NCBI GenBank assembly: GCA_002691385.1
Contig: NZHT01000026.1
Location: 1-35,972, forward strand
Direction of reading: 5' to 3'
Source of the DNA: Flammeovirgaceae bacterium
GTDB taxonomy: Bacteria; Bacteroidota; Bacteroidia; Cytophagales; Cyclobacteriaceae
Length of the DNA: 35,972 nt
Position 1 is the first letter of the stretch. Every line of letters starts with the position of its first letter. The translations under genes were made by a program, and so were the position numbers. The notes under the pieces were generated by a model. It was not told the origin of the DNA and searched no databases. It saw nothing but the letters and a program-made list of their open reading frames with translations. Below, one piece after another: positions 10,531-20,495 of the stretch.

Positions 10531-11292
10531 ATGAACTACTTTTTAAAAAATATTCCCGATCGAACACAAAAACCGCGTGAGTCGGGATATACTATGGTGA
10601 TGGATAAGGGACTTTCCATACGTGAGGCAGAAGATATGATTGAATCTTCGGGAGATTTTATTGATATTGTGAAGCTGGGTTGGGCAACTTCTTATGTGAC
10701 GTCCCATCTTGAAAAGAAAATTAAGTTATATCAAAATGCTGGAATACCTTGCTATCTTGGGGGTACTCTTTTTGAAGCTTTTGTGATAAGAGATCAATTT
10801 GATGATTTCATTAGGGTAGTGGATAAATATAATTTAGAGCATGTAGAAGTGAGTGACGGTTCGATAACCATGAGCCATGATGAAAAATGTGATTATATTC
10901 AGCAAATTTCAAAAAATTATACTGTGCTTAGTGAAGTAGGTTCTAAGGATGCAGCGAAAATCATTCCTCCATATAAGTGGATTGATCAGATGCAGACGGA
11001 GCTGGAGGCTGGCGCATGGAAAGTCATCGGAGAAGCAAGAGAAAGTGGAAATGTTGGACTTTTCAGAGATTCTGGTGAAGTTAGACAGGGCTTAGTTGAA
11101 GAAATTTTAACCCAGATACCTAAGGATAAAATTTTATGGGAAGCACCGCAAAAATCCCAGCAAGTTTGGTTCATTAAATTGTGTGGAACCAACGTTAATC
11201 TCGGTAACATTGCTACGAATGAGGTGATCCCACTAGAGACTATAAGACTTGGCTTACGAGGAGATACGTTTCACGATCATTTAACTACTTAA
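10531..11292 (+). CDS. phosphosulfolactate synthase (ComA) family protein
   Basis: MNYFLKNIPDRTQKPRESGYTMVMDKGLSIREAEDMIESSGDFIDIVKLGWATSYV..., (beta/alpha)8 protein with VEVSDGSITM and GEARESGNVGLFRDSGEVR. The track's TTG start at 10507 is less plausible than ATG at 10531. Confidence 0.85.
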   Translation: MNYFLKNIPDRTQKPRESGYTMVMDKGLSIREAEDMIESSGDFIDIVKLGWATSYVTSHLEKKIKLYQNAGIPCYLGGTLFEAFVIRDQFDDFIRVVDKYNLEHVEVSDGSITMSHDEKCDYIQQISKNYTVLSEVGSKDAAKIIPPYKWIDQMQTELEAGAWKVIGEARESGNVGLFRDSGEVRQGLVEEILTQIPKDKILWEAPQKSQQVWFIKLCGTNVNLGNIATNEVIPLETIRLGLRGDTFHDHLTT

Positions 11293-11297
11293 GTTTT

Positions 11298-12188
11298 GTG
11301 AAAAAAGCAGCAGCGCTTTTTCTGAAAGGAGTCGCCATGGGTGCCGCAAATGTAATTCCGGGAGTTTCTGGGGGAACAATAGCTTTCATTTCTGGTATAT
11401 ATGAAAGGTTAATAAAAGCCTTAAAATCTTTCGATTTCTCCATATTGAGTTTATCAATACAAGGTCATTTTGGACAGTTGGCAAGAAAAACAGACTTGAA
11501 GTTTTTGTCCATACTTTTTTCAGGGATAGCCGTGAGCATTTTTAGTTTGGCTCACCTAATAAATTATACATTAAAGTTTTATGAAACATTCACTCTAGCT
11601 TTTTTCTTTGGATTGATAGTTGCATCTAGTTTGGGCGTAGGAAGACAAATAAGGGAATTTTCTTTTGGGGTTTTTATCACCTTTTTAATTGGATTTTTGA
11701 TTGCCGTCTCTATAGCGTTTCTTACCCCTGGAGTAGCCAATGATCATTGGGCATATGTTTTTTTTTGTGGTATGGTCGCCATTTCTAGTATGATCTTACC
11801 GGGGTTTTCAGGTTCATATATACTCTTGCTGATGGGTAATTACGCTTTAATGCTTCAATCTATCAGTCACTTTCATTTCAAATTTTTGATTCCTTTTGCT
11901 CTCGGATGTTTATTCGGCTTGGTGATTTTTTCAAGATTGTTAAGTTATTTGTTTGATCATTTTAAAGATGTGACCATTAGCTTATTGACCGGCTTTGTAG
12001 TGGGATCGCTTTTGATTATTTGGCCTTGGAAAACGACCCATTATATCACCATTGAAATGCGGCAAAAAGCCGTAGGCTATGATTGGTATTTTCCAAGTTT
12101 TGATTTCAACTTTATCATTGGAGCAGCGCTCATGTTGTTGGGGTTTGCTGCGGTTTTTGGAATAGAACGTTTAGGAACAAAAGGCTAA
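11298..12188 (+). CDS. DUF368 family membrane protein (PopT-type polyprenyl-phosphate translocase family)
   Basis: Signature KGVAMGAANVIPGVSGGTIAFISGIYERLI; internal second motif SSMILPGFSGSYILLLMGNY; hydrophobic throughout; GTG start. Confidence 0.88.
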   Translation: MKKAAALFLKGVAMGAANVIPGVSGGTIAFISGIYERLIKALKSFDFSILSLSIQGHFGQLARKTDLKFLSILFSGIAVSIFSLAHLINYTLKFYETFTLAFFFGLIVASSLGVGRQIREFSFGVFITFLIGFLIAVSIAFLTPGVANDHWAYVFFCGMVAISSMILPGFSGSYILLLMGNYALMLQSISHFHFKFLIPFALGCLFGLVIFSRLLSYLFDHFKDVTISLLTGFVVGSLLIIWPWKTTHYITIEMRQKAVGYDWYFPSFDFNFIIGAALMLLGFAAVFGIERLGTKG

Positions 12189-12253
12189 TTTAAAGAGTCT
12201 GTATTTATGAGTTCTAGATATTTTACCTAACATAGTACTTTAGATGATTTAAT

Positions 12254-12994
12254 ATGAAACGTTACGGGCTTGTGGGTTATCCTTTGGGGCATTCTTTTTC
12301 TCAGAAGTATTTTTTAAAAAAGTTTCAAAAGCTTAATATTTCCTTGTCCCACAAATATGAGGTGTTTGAAATAAAAAGTCTCAATGACTTCACTGAGATT
12401 TGGGATCACTATCCAGATTTGGAGGGGGTCAATGTTACGATTCCTTATAAAACAGAGGTAATACCATTTCTAGATGAAATAGATGTTTCAGCAGCAGGTG
12501 TTAAAGCAGTTAATGTGATCAAAAAGAAAGGGAATAAACTTATAGGGTATAATTCTGATGTGTTTGGTTTCAAACAATCTTTAGAGAACTGGTTGATGGG
12601 GGCAGAATTGAAGGCTTTGATTTTTGGATCGGGTGGCTCGAGTCTAGCTGTTCAAGCAGGTTTAAAAGCGCTGAATATTCCTTTTAAAATTGTATCCCGT
12701 GAGATCATAAAGGGAGATTTTACTTACTTACAATTGAATCAAGCTCCATCGATTATCGATCGGTATCATTTGCTCATCAACACTACGCCGAAAGGGATGT
12801 TTCCAAATATTGAAGAGGGCCCCCCGATTCCCTACCGGAGGATTGGTCAAAATCACTACTGTTTTGATTTGATCTATAATCCTAAGGAGACTTTTTTTAT
12901 GAGGCATGGAAGACAAAACAATGCAAGAACCAAAAATGGTTTAGAAATGTTAGAATTACAAGCTGAAAAATCATGGGAAATTTGGACTAAATAA
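12254..12994 (+). CDS. aroE: shikimate dehydrogenase
   Basis: YGLVGYPLGHSFSQKYF, GVNVTIPYKTEVIPFLDEID, AVNVI...GYNSDVFGF, GSGGSSLAV, NTTPKGMFP: canonical AroE motifs. Confidence 0.95.
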   Translation: MKRYGLVGYPLGHSFSQKYFLKKFQKLNISLSHKYEVFEIKSLNDFTEIWDHYPDLEGVNVTIPYKTEVIPFLDEIDVSAAGVKAVNVIKKKGNKLIGYNSDVFGFKQSLENWLMGAELKALIFGSGGSSLAVQAGLKALNIPFKIVSREIIKGDFTYLQLNQAPSIIDRYHLLINTTPKGMFPNIEEGPPIPYRRIGQNHYCFDLIYNPKETFFMRHGRQNNARTKNGLEMLELQAEKSWEIWTK

Positions 12995-12996
12995 TA

Positions 12997-15021
12997 ATGG
13001 AATTCAAACTAATCTCCAATTTTGAGCCTACAGGAGACCAACCTCTCGCGATAAAAAAACTTGTTCAAGGCATTGATTCTCAGGAATCAAATCAAACTCT
13101 TTTGGGGGTAACGGGTTCAGGAAAAACCTTTACAATGGCTAATGTTATTGCTCAATCAGGACGACCAAGTTTAATTCTTTGCCACAATAAAACTTTAGCG
13201 GCTCAACTATATGGTGAGTTTAAGAGTTTTTTCCCTGAAAATGCAGTGGAATATTTTATTTCTTACTACGATTATTACCAGCCGGAGGCCTACATACCAA
13301 CAACTAATGTTTACATAGAAAAAGATTTGTCTATAAATGATGAGATAGAAAAATTACGGTTGAGTGCATCTTCGGCCTTATTATCTGGAAGGAGAGACAT
13401 CATTGTGATCGCTTCTGTTTCGTGTATTTATGGGATTGGTAACCCTGAAGAATTTGGCAAACATGTTGTGCACATCCAGCAAGGAGATGAAATACCGCGA
13501 AATGTATTTTTATTGAAGTTGGTCGACATACTTTACAGTAGGTCAGAAAATGAATTTAAGCGAGGAACTTTCAGAGTGAAAGGGGATACTGTGGATGTGT
13601 TTGTGGCTTATGCTGATTTTGCTTATCGTTTTATTTTTTGGGGAGATGAGTTGGAATCTATTCAAAGAATTGATCCCTTGTCCGGGGCTAAAATTTCAGA
13701 TGAAAAATTGATTGCCATATTCCCTGCAAATCTTTTTGTAACTGGAAAGGATCATCTCAAACAGGCCATTAAGGAAATACAAGATGACATGGTTGAACAG
13801 GTGCAGTATTTTGAAGACGATCGACGTTTTTTAGAAGCTAAAAGAATCAAGGAGCGAACAGAATTTGATATCGAGATGATCAAAGAGATTGGATACTGCT
13901 CTGGTATAGAAAACTATTCGAGGTACTTTGACAGAAGAAATCCAGGGTCAAGGCCTTTTTGTTTGATTGATTACTTCCCTGATGATTTTTTAATGTTCAT
14001 CGATGAGAGTCATGTATCTATCCCCCAAGTGCGTGCCATGTGGGGCGGAGATCGCAGCCGGAAAGCTAACTTAGTTGATTATGGATTTAGGCTACCTTCA
14101 GCACTTGATAACCGACCGTTGACCTTTGCTGAATTCGAAGGCCTAATAGGGCAAACTATTTATGTTAGTGCCACACCCTCGGATTACGAACTACACGCCT
14201 CCGGTGGAGTAGTGATTGAGCAATTAATTAGACCTACCGGACTGTTAGATCCAGTAATTGAGGTAAGACCTACCCAACATCAAGTGGACGATTTGATGGA
14301 AGAAATCTCAAAACGTATGCAAATGGGAGACCGCATTTTAGTTACTACCATAACTAAGCGTATGGCAGAGGAACTTTCCAAATACCTATCTCAAATGGGA
14401 GTAAAGGCAAAATACATTCACAGTGAGATCACAACTTTGGATCGTGTTGAAATATTAAGAGAATTGCGATTGGGAGTTTTTGATGTTTTAGTGGGTGTTA
14501 ATTTACTCAGAGAAGGATTGGATATTCCCGAAGTTTCCTTGGTAGCCATTATGGATTCTGATAAAGAAGGGTTTTTACGAAATGAAAGATCTTTGATTCA
14601 AACAATTGGTCGTGCGGCAAGGAACGACCATGGTTTGGTCATCATGTATGGTGATAAAATGACCGGATCTATGCAACGAGCTATAGATGAAACTGCCCGA
14701 CGAAGAGTCATTCAGAAGGCATTTAATGACAATCATAATATCACCCCTCAAACTATATTAAAAGATCGAGATGCCATCATGAGTCAGACTTCGGCAGCTG
14801 ATAGAAAAAAATATTCTAAATACCATCAAAATAGTATTGGTCCTTCACTCGCAGCCGATCCCGTTGTGGCATATATGGACTTGAATCAGCTTAAGAAGTT
14901 TGGTCTTGAGACCCGTAAGAAAATGGAAAAAGCGGCACAGGATTTAGATTTTGTGGAAGCGGCTAGACTCAGAGACGAAATGCTTGAGATAGAAAAGTTG
15001 GTCAAAGACGGAAAAGCATGA
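12997..15021 (+). CDS. uvrB: excinuclease ABC subunit UvrB
   Basis: 674 aa; LLGVTGSGKTFTMANVI, YYDYYQPEAYIP, DESHVSIPQVRAMWGGDRSRK, C-terminal UVR motif (AAQDLDFVEAARLRDEM). Confidence 0.98.
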   Translation: MEFKLISNFEPTGDQPLAIKKLVQGIDSQESNQTLLGVTGSGKTFTMANVIAQSGRPSLILCHNKTLAAQLYGEFKSFFPENAVEYFISYYDYYQPEAYIPTTNVYIEKDLSINDEIEKLRLSASSALLSGRRDIIVIASVSCIYGIGNPEEFGKHVVHIQQGDEIPRNVFLLKLVDILYSRSENEFKRGTFRVKGDTVDVFVAYADFAYRFIFWGDELESIQRIDPLSGAKISDEKLIAIFPANLFVTGKDHLKQAIKEIQDDMVEQVQYFEDDRRFLEAKRIKERTEFDIEMIKEIGYCSGIENYSRYFDRRNPGSRPFCLIDYFPDDFLMFIDESHVSIPQVRAMWGGDRSRKANLVDYGFRLPSALDNRPLTFAEFEGLIGQTIYVSATPSDYELHASGGVVIEQLIRPTGLLDPVIEVRPTQHQVDDLMEEISKRMQMGDRILVTTITKRMAEELSKYLSQMGVKAKYIHSEITTLDRVEILRELRLGVFDVLVGVNLLREGLDIPEVSLVAIMDSDKEGFLRNERSLIQTIGRAARNDHGLVIMYGDKMTGSMQRAIDETARRRVIQKAFNDNHNITPQTILKDRDAIMSQTSAADRKKYSKYHQNSIGPSLAADPVVAYMDLNQLKKFGLETRKKMEKAAQDLDFVEAARLRDEMLEIEKLVKDGKA

Positions 15022-15432
15022 TCAGTTTTTGAAGTAAGGGCTGATCAATGCTTTGAGATCTTCAGGCATTTTCATTGGCCTGTCATTGGACATATTAACA
15101 AAGGCCAAAGTAGTTTCGCCAGTATTAAGTAGTTGCCCTTCCTCATTATAAATTTCATATTCATAACGGATTCGTGCTCGAGGCATTTCAGGGATTTTAA
15201 TGATGATTTTTAGCAAATCATCATATCTGGCGGGTGCATGATATGATGATTTCATATGCAGGACGGGCATTCCAATACCACTAATTTCAAGATTTTTATA
15301 AGAAAAACCTAAGTCTCTGAAAGATTCTACTCGTGCAACTTCGTAAAAGGCGGCATAATTTCCGTAATATACAAAACCCATTTGATCTGTATCGGCATAT
15401 CTTACTCTAAGCTTTACTTCATGTTGAAACAT
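15022..15432 (-). CDS. acyl-CoA thioesterase, YbgC/FadM hot-dog family
   Basis: 136 aa; LRVRYADTDQMGFVYYGNYAAFYEVARVE, the 4-hydroxybenzoyl-CoA thioesterase-type signature. Confidence 0.92.
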   Translation of the reverse strand: MFQHEVKLRVRYADTDQMGFVYYGNYAAFYEVARVESFRDLGFSYKNLEISGIGMPVLHMKSSYHAPARYDDLLKIIIKIPEMPRARIRYEYEIYNEEGQLLNTGETTLAFVNMSNDRPMKMPEDLKALISPYFKN

Positions 15433-16475
15433 TATTTATAAATTTTTTTCTTATTCAAAGCTAGATGAAGCAATCGTGCATTTTTATTATGTTGTGATAA
15501 GGTTTTGGCAAATATGTGATTACCGGAAAAGTCTGGATTTGCACAAAAATATAAATAGTCACTCTTTTCATAATTCAGCACCGCTTCAATTGAAGCAATT
15601 GAAGGAAGGTTTATGGGTCCAGGAGGTAATCCTACGTGTTTGTAGGTGTTGTAGGGTGAAATTATCTGCATGTGTTCATAAAGAACCCTTTTAATTGTGA
15701 AGTCTCCTAAGGCAAAAATCAAGGTTGGATCGGCCTGCAATTTAATATTTTTAATGAGCCTATTTATGTAGACACCGGCTATTGTGGGGGCTTCATCCAT
15801 TTGATTAGTTTCTGCATCAACAATTGAAGCCAAAATAATGACTTCTTCTGGGCTTAGATTTAGTGCCTCAGCTTTAGCAATGCGCTCTGAATTCCAAAAT
15901 ATTTTGTAGGCTGAATAAATTCTATTGAGAACAGTAATAGGTCCATCGGTAATGTATACTTCATACGTGTTTGGCAGAAACATACACATAAAAGTTTCTT
16001 TGGTAAACCCATAGGATGATGCCACATCGACATTTGATAAGTTTGTCATCATTGTTGCCGAATCAAATTCTAGATATGATGCAACTTTTGCCGAGAGATC
16101 CTGAAGATTTCGGGCATTTGAATAGGTTAATTTGATTGGAAATTGATCTCCAGATCGAAGCATATTTATTGCATCTATATTAGACATATCTGATTGAAGT
16201 AGATATGATCCAGGTTTTATCGATTGATCGTAACGCTTCAATTTTGACAAAAAACTAAAGGATACCAGGTCATTTACAATACCCAGATCGTACAACGAGT
16301 TTTGGACATATTTAAAGTCAGCCCCCGTTGGGATATTGAAGACAAGGTCTTCCTTTTCTATTAAAATATTTGGACTGTAAACAACTTGCCAAAAATAAAA
16401 ACTAAAGGAAGAAACAAGCATACTTCCGATAATTAACCCAATGGCAAGGATATTTTTATTGTTCATAATTGGCAA
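15432..16475 (-). CDS. mltG: endolytic transglycosylase MltG
   Basis: 347 aa with N-terminal TM; LPNTYEVY, LASIVDAETNQMDEAPTIAGVYINRL, LQADPTLIFALGD, SPYNTYKHVGLPPGPINLPS. Confidence 0.95.
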   Translation of the reverse strand: MPIMNNKNILAIGLIIGSMLVSSFSFYFWQVVYSPNILIEKEDLVFNIPTGADFKYVQNSLYDLGIVNDLVSFSFLSKLKRYDQSIKPGSYLLQSDMSNIDAINMLRSGDQFPIKLTYSNARNLQDLSAKVASYLEFDSATMMTNLSNVDVASSYGFTKETFMCMFLPNTYEVYITDGPITVLNRIYSAYKIFWNSERIAKAEALNLSPEEVIILASIVDAETNQMDEAPTIAGVYINRLIKNIKLQADPTLIFALGDFTIKRVLYEHMQIISPYNTYKHVGLPPGPINLPSIASIEAVLNYEKSDYLYFCANPDFSGNHIFAKTLSQHNKNARLLHLALNKKKIYK

Positions 16476-16537
16476 AAATAGTGATAGAAAACATTATAAC
16501 TAATTTTTAAAATTGAAACGATTATAATTACAGCTAA

Positions 16538-17167
16538 ATGGCAGCTTTATTCATTCGTCTTTACGAAGAAAATCCTGATCCTCGTAAGATTACTCAGATT
16601 GTAAATGTACTTCGAGACGGGGGATTAATCATATATCCTTCTGATACTATTTATGGTTTAGGATGTGATATGTTTAATCAAAAAGCAGTTGATAAGGTCA
16701 GAAGCATCAAAAACGGAAATGATAAAAAGATGAATTTAGCTTTTATTTGTTACGATTTAAGTCATTTATCTGTTTACGCAAAAAATGTTTCAACCCCCGT
16801 GTTTAAACTGATGAAAAAACTATTGCCAGGTCCATATACCTTTATTTTAAATGCATCAAGTAAAGTGCCTAAAATTCTGAAAGTAAGAAAGAAAAAGGTA
16901 GGGATAAGAATTCCAAACAATCGCATTCCTAGAGAGATAGTAAAAGAATTAGGCCATCCCATTGTCACTACTTCATTACACGACGACGATAAAATAATTG
17001 AATATGTAACAGATCCTGAACTGATTTATCAGCAATACAAAAATCAGGTAGACCTAATTATTGATGGAGGTTATGGTGACAATCAAGCCAGTACTGTCTT
17101 AGATTATTCAGGAAAAGAGTTAAAAATAGTAAGGGAGGGGAAGGGTGAGATAAATAATTTTCTTTAA
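16538..17167 (+). CDS. L-threonylcarbamoyladenylate synthase, Sua5/YciO/YrdC family
   Basis: GGLIIYPSDTIYGLGCDMFNQKAVDKVRSIKN, KLLPGPYTFIL, VGIRIPNN, VTTSLHDD, STVLDYS...VREGKG. Confidence 0.93.
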   Translation: MAALFIRLYEENPDPRKITQIVNVLRDGGLIIYPSDTIYGLGCDMFNQKAVDKVRSIKNGNDKKMNLAFICYDLSHLSVYAKNVSTPVFKLMKKLLPGPYTFILNASSKVPKILKVRKKKVGIRIPNNRIPREIVKELGHPIVTTSLHDDDKIIEYVTDPELIYQQYKNQVDLIIDGGYGDNQASTVLDYSGKELKIVREGKGEINNFL

Positions 17168-17169
17168 TC

Positions 17170-17799
17170 ATGAGTAGCTCAGCCATATGTATTGAACTCC
17201 ATTATCTAGGAAGCTTAGAATTTTTCACTAGACTGATTAATTCAAAAAAAGTCACATTAGAAGTTACTGACTATTTCCTAAAGCAGACCTATCGCAATCG
17301 ATGTTATATTATGGGACCTAATGGGATTCAAATGTTAACGGTTCCCGTGCATTATCATAAAAAATTAATTTTTCGTGATGTGACCATAGATTATAATCAA
17401 AATTGGATAAAAGATCATAGAAAGGCACTTCAGGCGGCTTACGGGAAGGCTCCTTTTTTTGATTATTTCTATGATTTATTCGATCAAGTTTGGGTCTCTA
17501 AGCCCACACATATTTTGGACTTATCAATGTTAATGATGACAGTTTGTCTTAAAATCTTACAAATTGACATGTCATTTAATTTCACCACTATTTATCAGCA
17601 GAAAGTTCAAAAAGATGTTTTGGACCTTAGAGATGTAATTTCCACTAAAAAGTTTCCAGAATCAAGGAGCTTTTATCGGCCTATACCCTATATTCAAAAT
17701 TTTGGCAGCAATTTTGCACCTAATCTTTCAATAATAGATTTAATAATGTGTGAAGGGCCCAATAGCATAAATATTATAAAACAGTCTATAAATGATTGA
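17170..17799 (+). CDS. WbqC family protein
   Basis: 209 aa; ELHYLGSLEFFTRL, QTYRNRCYIMGPNGIQMLTVPVHY, NWIKDHRKALQAAYGKAPFFDYF: WbqC-like motifs; 2-nt gap to the upstream gene. Confidence 0.85.
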   Translation: MSSSAICIELHYLGSLEFFTRLINSKKVTLEVTDYFLKQTYRNRCYIMGPNGIQMLTVPVHYHKKLIFRDVTIDYNQNWIKDHRKALQAAYGKAPFFDYFYDLFDQVWVSKPTHILDLSMLMMTVCLKILQIDMSFNFTTIYQQKVQKDVLDLRDVISTKKFPESRSFYRPIPYIQNFGSNFAPNLSIIDLIMCEGPNSINIIKQSIND

Positions 17800-17907
17800 A
17801 AGTTAGAATTATACAGATAAATTTTTGTTTAAAAATGGAATGAGCTCGGTTTAGAGCAAATTTGAGTTTATTTTTACAATAATAGAGATTCGCAAAAACA
17901 GCCGATT

Positions 17908-20451
17908 ATGGAAGCTAAGTTTTCAAACAGAGTAAAAGAAGTTATTTCATTGAGTAGAGAAGAGGCCCTAAGACTGGGTCATGATTACATTGGGACAGAG
18001 CATCTACTGCTGGGTATGATTCGTGAGGGAGAAGGAGTAGCTATTGGTTTGCTTAAGAAATTAGGTGTTTCTTTGGATGAGTTAAGAAATTCAGTTGAGC
18101 AAGCGACCAAAGGAACCACAACAAGCAACGTTAAGAACTTGGCAAATATTCCACTGACGCGTCAATCAGAAAAGGTATTAAAAATCACTTATTTAGAGGC
18201 TAAAATTTTTAAAAGTCATTTGATAGGGACAGAACATTTATTGCTGTCAATTCTTAGAGATGAGGATAATTTAGCAACACAGATTTTAGATAAGTTTGAG
18301 GTAGGCTACGATGTAGTTAAAGAAATGCTAGAATATCAAACCGAGAATCCCCTAGCTGAATCGGATACCGATGATCTTGATGATGATGGAAAAATGTTCG
18401 GAGCGGGAACTAATCCAGTAGGCGGAAGGGGAGAATCTTCGTCCAAAGGGAGTGAAAAAACTAAGACCCCGGTCCTAGATAATTTCGGAAGAGATTTAAC
18501 AAAATTAGCTGAAGAAGATAAAATGGATCCCATAGTGGGTCGGGAAGAGGAGATCGAACGTGTAGCACAAATCTTGAGTCGTAGAAAAAAAAATAATCCC
18601 ATCCTAATAGGAGAACCAGGTGTTGGTAAAACGGCTATAGCTGAGGGCTTAGCTTTGAGAATTGTTCAGAAAAAAGTATCTCGAGTATTATTTGGAAAGC
18701 GAGTCGTGACTCTAGATTTGGCCTCGTTGGTAGCAGGTACAAAATATAGAGGACAGTTCGAGGAAAGAATGAAAGCCGTCATGACTGAAATAGAGAAATC
18801 ACCAGACGTGATAATATTCATTGATGAGTTACACACAATTGTAGGAGCGGGGGGTGCCTCGGGGTCATTAGATGCCTCTAACATGTTCAAACCAGCTCTT
18901 GCACGTGGAGAGATTCAATGCGTAGGAGCAACTACTTTAGACGAGTACCGTCAATATATTGAAAAAGATGGGGCTCTAGCAAGAAGATTCCAGATGGTAA
19001 TGGTGGATGCGACTACGCCTGATGAAACTATCCAAATTTTGGAAAATATTAAAAGCAAATACGAGGAGCATCATAATGTCATCTACAGCGAAGACGCAAT
19101 TAAGGCTTGTGTGGCCTTGTCAGATCGATACATAAGTGATCGGTTTTTGCCTGATAAAGCCATTGACGTACTCGATGAAACGGGTTCACGAGTACACATC
19201 AATAATATTAATGTCCCTGAAACGATCGTTACTTTAGAGGCGCAAATAGAAGCGGTCAAGGAAGATAAAAATAATGTAGTCAAGAGTCAAAAATATGAAG
19301 AGGCGGCCCAGTTAAGGGATAAAGAGAAAAAATTATTGATTGAGCTCAAGATTGAAAAAGATCAATGGGAAAAGGAATCTAAAAGCAAACGTTATAAAGT
19401 CAATGAAGAAAGTGTGGCCGAAGTCATTGGTATGATGACTGGGATTCCAACAAATAGAGTAGCCCAAAAAGAAGGAGAAAAGCTTCGCAAAATGAACGAA
19501 GAACTTAGTCAAAATGTGATTGGTCAAGATGAAGCAGTTACCAAATTGACCAAATCTATTCAAAGAACACGGATAGGTCTAAAAGATCCAAAAAAACCAA
19601 TTGGTTCTTTTGTCTTTCTTGGACCCACAGGTGTAGGTAAGACTGAAATGGCTAAAGTATTGTCTAAGTACCTTTTCGATAAAGAGGACTCATTGGTTCG
19701 GATCGATATGAGTGAGTACATGGAAAAATTTTCTGTGAGCAGATTGGTAGGTGCACCTCCAGGGTATGTTGGATACGAGGAGGGAGGACAACTGACTGAA
19801 AAAGTAAGACGAAAACCTTATTCAGTTGTTCTTTTGGATGAAATAGAAAAAGCACATCCGGATGTATTTAATATTCTTTTACAGGTATTAGATGATGGTG
19901 TCCTGACAGATGGGTTGGGCCGAAAAGTAGATTTTCGAAATACGATTTTGATCATGACTTCTAATATTGGAGTGAGAGACCTTAAAGATTTTGGTGAAGG
20001 GATAGGTTTTGCGACACAATCTAGAAAAGACAATAAAGCTGAATTGATCAAGTCCACCATTCAAAATGCTTTGAAAAAGACCTTCAGTCCCGAATTTTTA
20101 AATAGGCTAGATGATGTCATTATCTTTAATTCACTCGAAAAGGAGCATATTTATAAAATAATAGAAATCTCTTTGGCTAAGTTGTTCAAAAGAATAACTG
20201 AATTGGGATATCAAATTACTTTAACTGAAAGTGCCAAGGATTTCTTATCTGATAAAGGTTATGATCCTCAGTTTGGTGCGCGACCACTCAATAGAGCGAT
20301 TCAGAAATATCTTGAGGATCCAGTAGCTGAAGAGATTTTAAAAGGTGAGATTAGTGAGGGAGATATTATTCAAGCTAGTTGGGATAAAAAGTCTGAGGAA
20401 CTTTCTTTTAAACTAAAGAAAAAGAAAACCAAAGAAAATAAAGAGCAATAA
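17908..20451 (+). CDS. clpC: ATP-dependent Clp protease ATP-binding subunit ClpC
   Basis: 847 aa; ClpN repeats ([19 protein letters not shown]), two AAA+ modules ([27 protein letters not shown]), UVR-like linker ([15 protein letters not shown]). Confidence 0.96.
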   Translation: MEAKFSNRVKEVISLSREEALRLGHDYIGTEHLLLGMIREGEGVAIGLLKKLGVSLDELRNSVEQATKGTTTSNVKNLANIPLTRQSEKVLKITYLEAKIFKSHLIGTEHLLLSILRDEDNLATQILDKFEVGYDVVKEMLEYQTENPLAESDTDDLDDDGKMFGAGTNPVGGRGESSSKGSEKTKTPVLDNFGRDLTKLAEEDKMDPIVGREEEIERVAQILSRRKKNNPILIGEPGVGKTAIAEGLALRIVQKKVSRVLFGKRVVTLDLASLVAGTKYRGQFEERMKAVMTEIEKSPDVIIFIDELHTIVGAGGASGSLDASNMFKPALARGEIQCVGATTLDEYRQYIEKDGALARRFQMVMVDATTPDETIQILENIKSKYEEHHNVIYSEDAIKACVALSDRYISDRFLPDKAIDVLDETGSRVHINNINVPETIVTLEAQIEAVKEDKNNVVKSQKYEEAAQLRDKEKKLLIELKIEKDQWEKESKSKRYKVNEESVAEVIGMMTGIPTNRVAQKEGEKLRKMNEELSQNVIGQDEAVTKLTKSIQRTRIGLKDPKKPIGSFVFLGPTGVGKTEMAKVLSKYLFDKEDSLVRIDMSEYMEKFSVSRLVGAPPGYVGYEEGGQLTEKVRRKPYSVVLLDEIEKAHPDVFNILLQVLDDGVLTDGLGRKVDFRNTILIMTSNIGVRDLKDFGEGIGFATQSRKDNKAELIKSTIQNALKKTFSPEFLNRLDDVIIFNSLEKEHIYKIIEISLAKLFKRITELGYQITLTESAKDFLSDKGYDPQFGARPLNRAIQKYLEDPVAEEILKGEISEGDIIQASWDKKSEELSFKLKKKKTKENKEQ

Positions 20452-20461
20452 AGAGATTCTG

Positions 20462-20495
20462 AATATTTAGGGAGTTCAATAACTCCCTAAATATT
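20462..20495. terminator. bidirectional intrinsic terminator between convergent clpC and the VWA gene
   Basis: Perfect 15-bp stem AATATTTAGGGAGTT / AACTCCCTAAATATT with a CAAT loop, T-rich on the + side (TTTTCT). It overlaps the last codons of the minus-strand CDS. Confidence 0.85.

Noticed and set aside
18336-20060. Several minus-strand ORFs of 63-88 aa inside clpC
   Set aside because: All antisense to strongly conserved ClpC coding sequence; low-complexity Ser/Thr-rich shadow translations.
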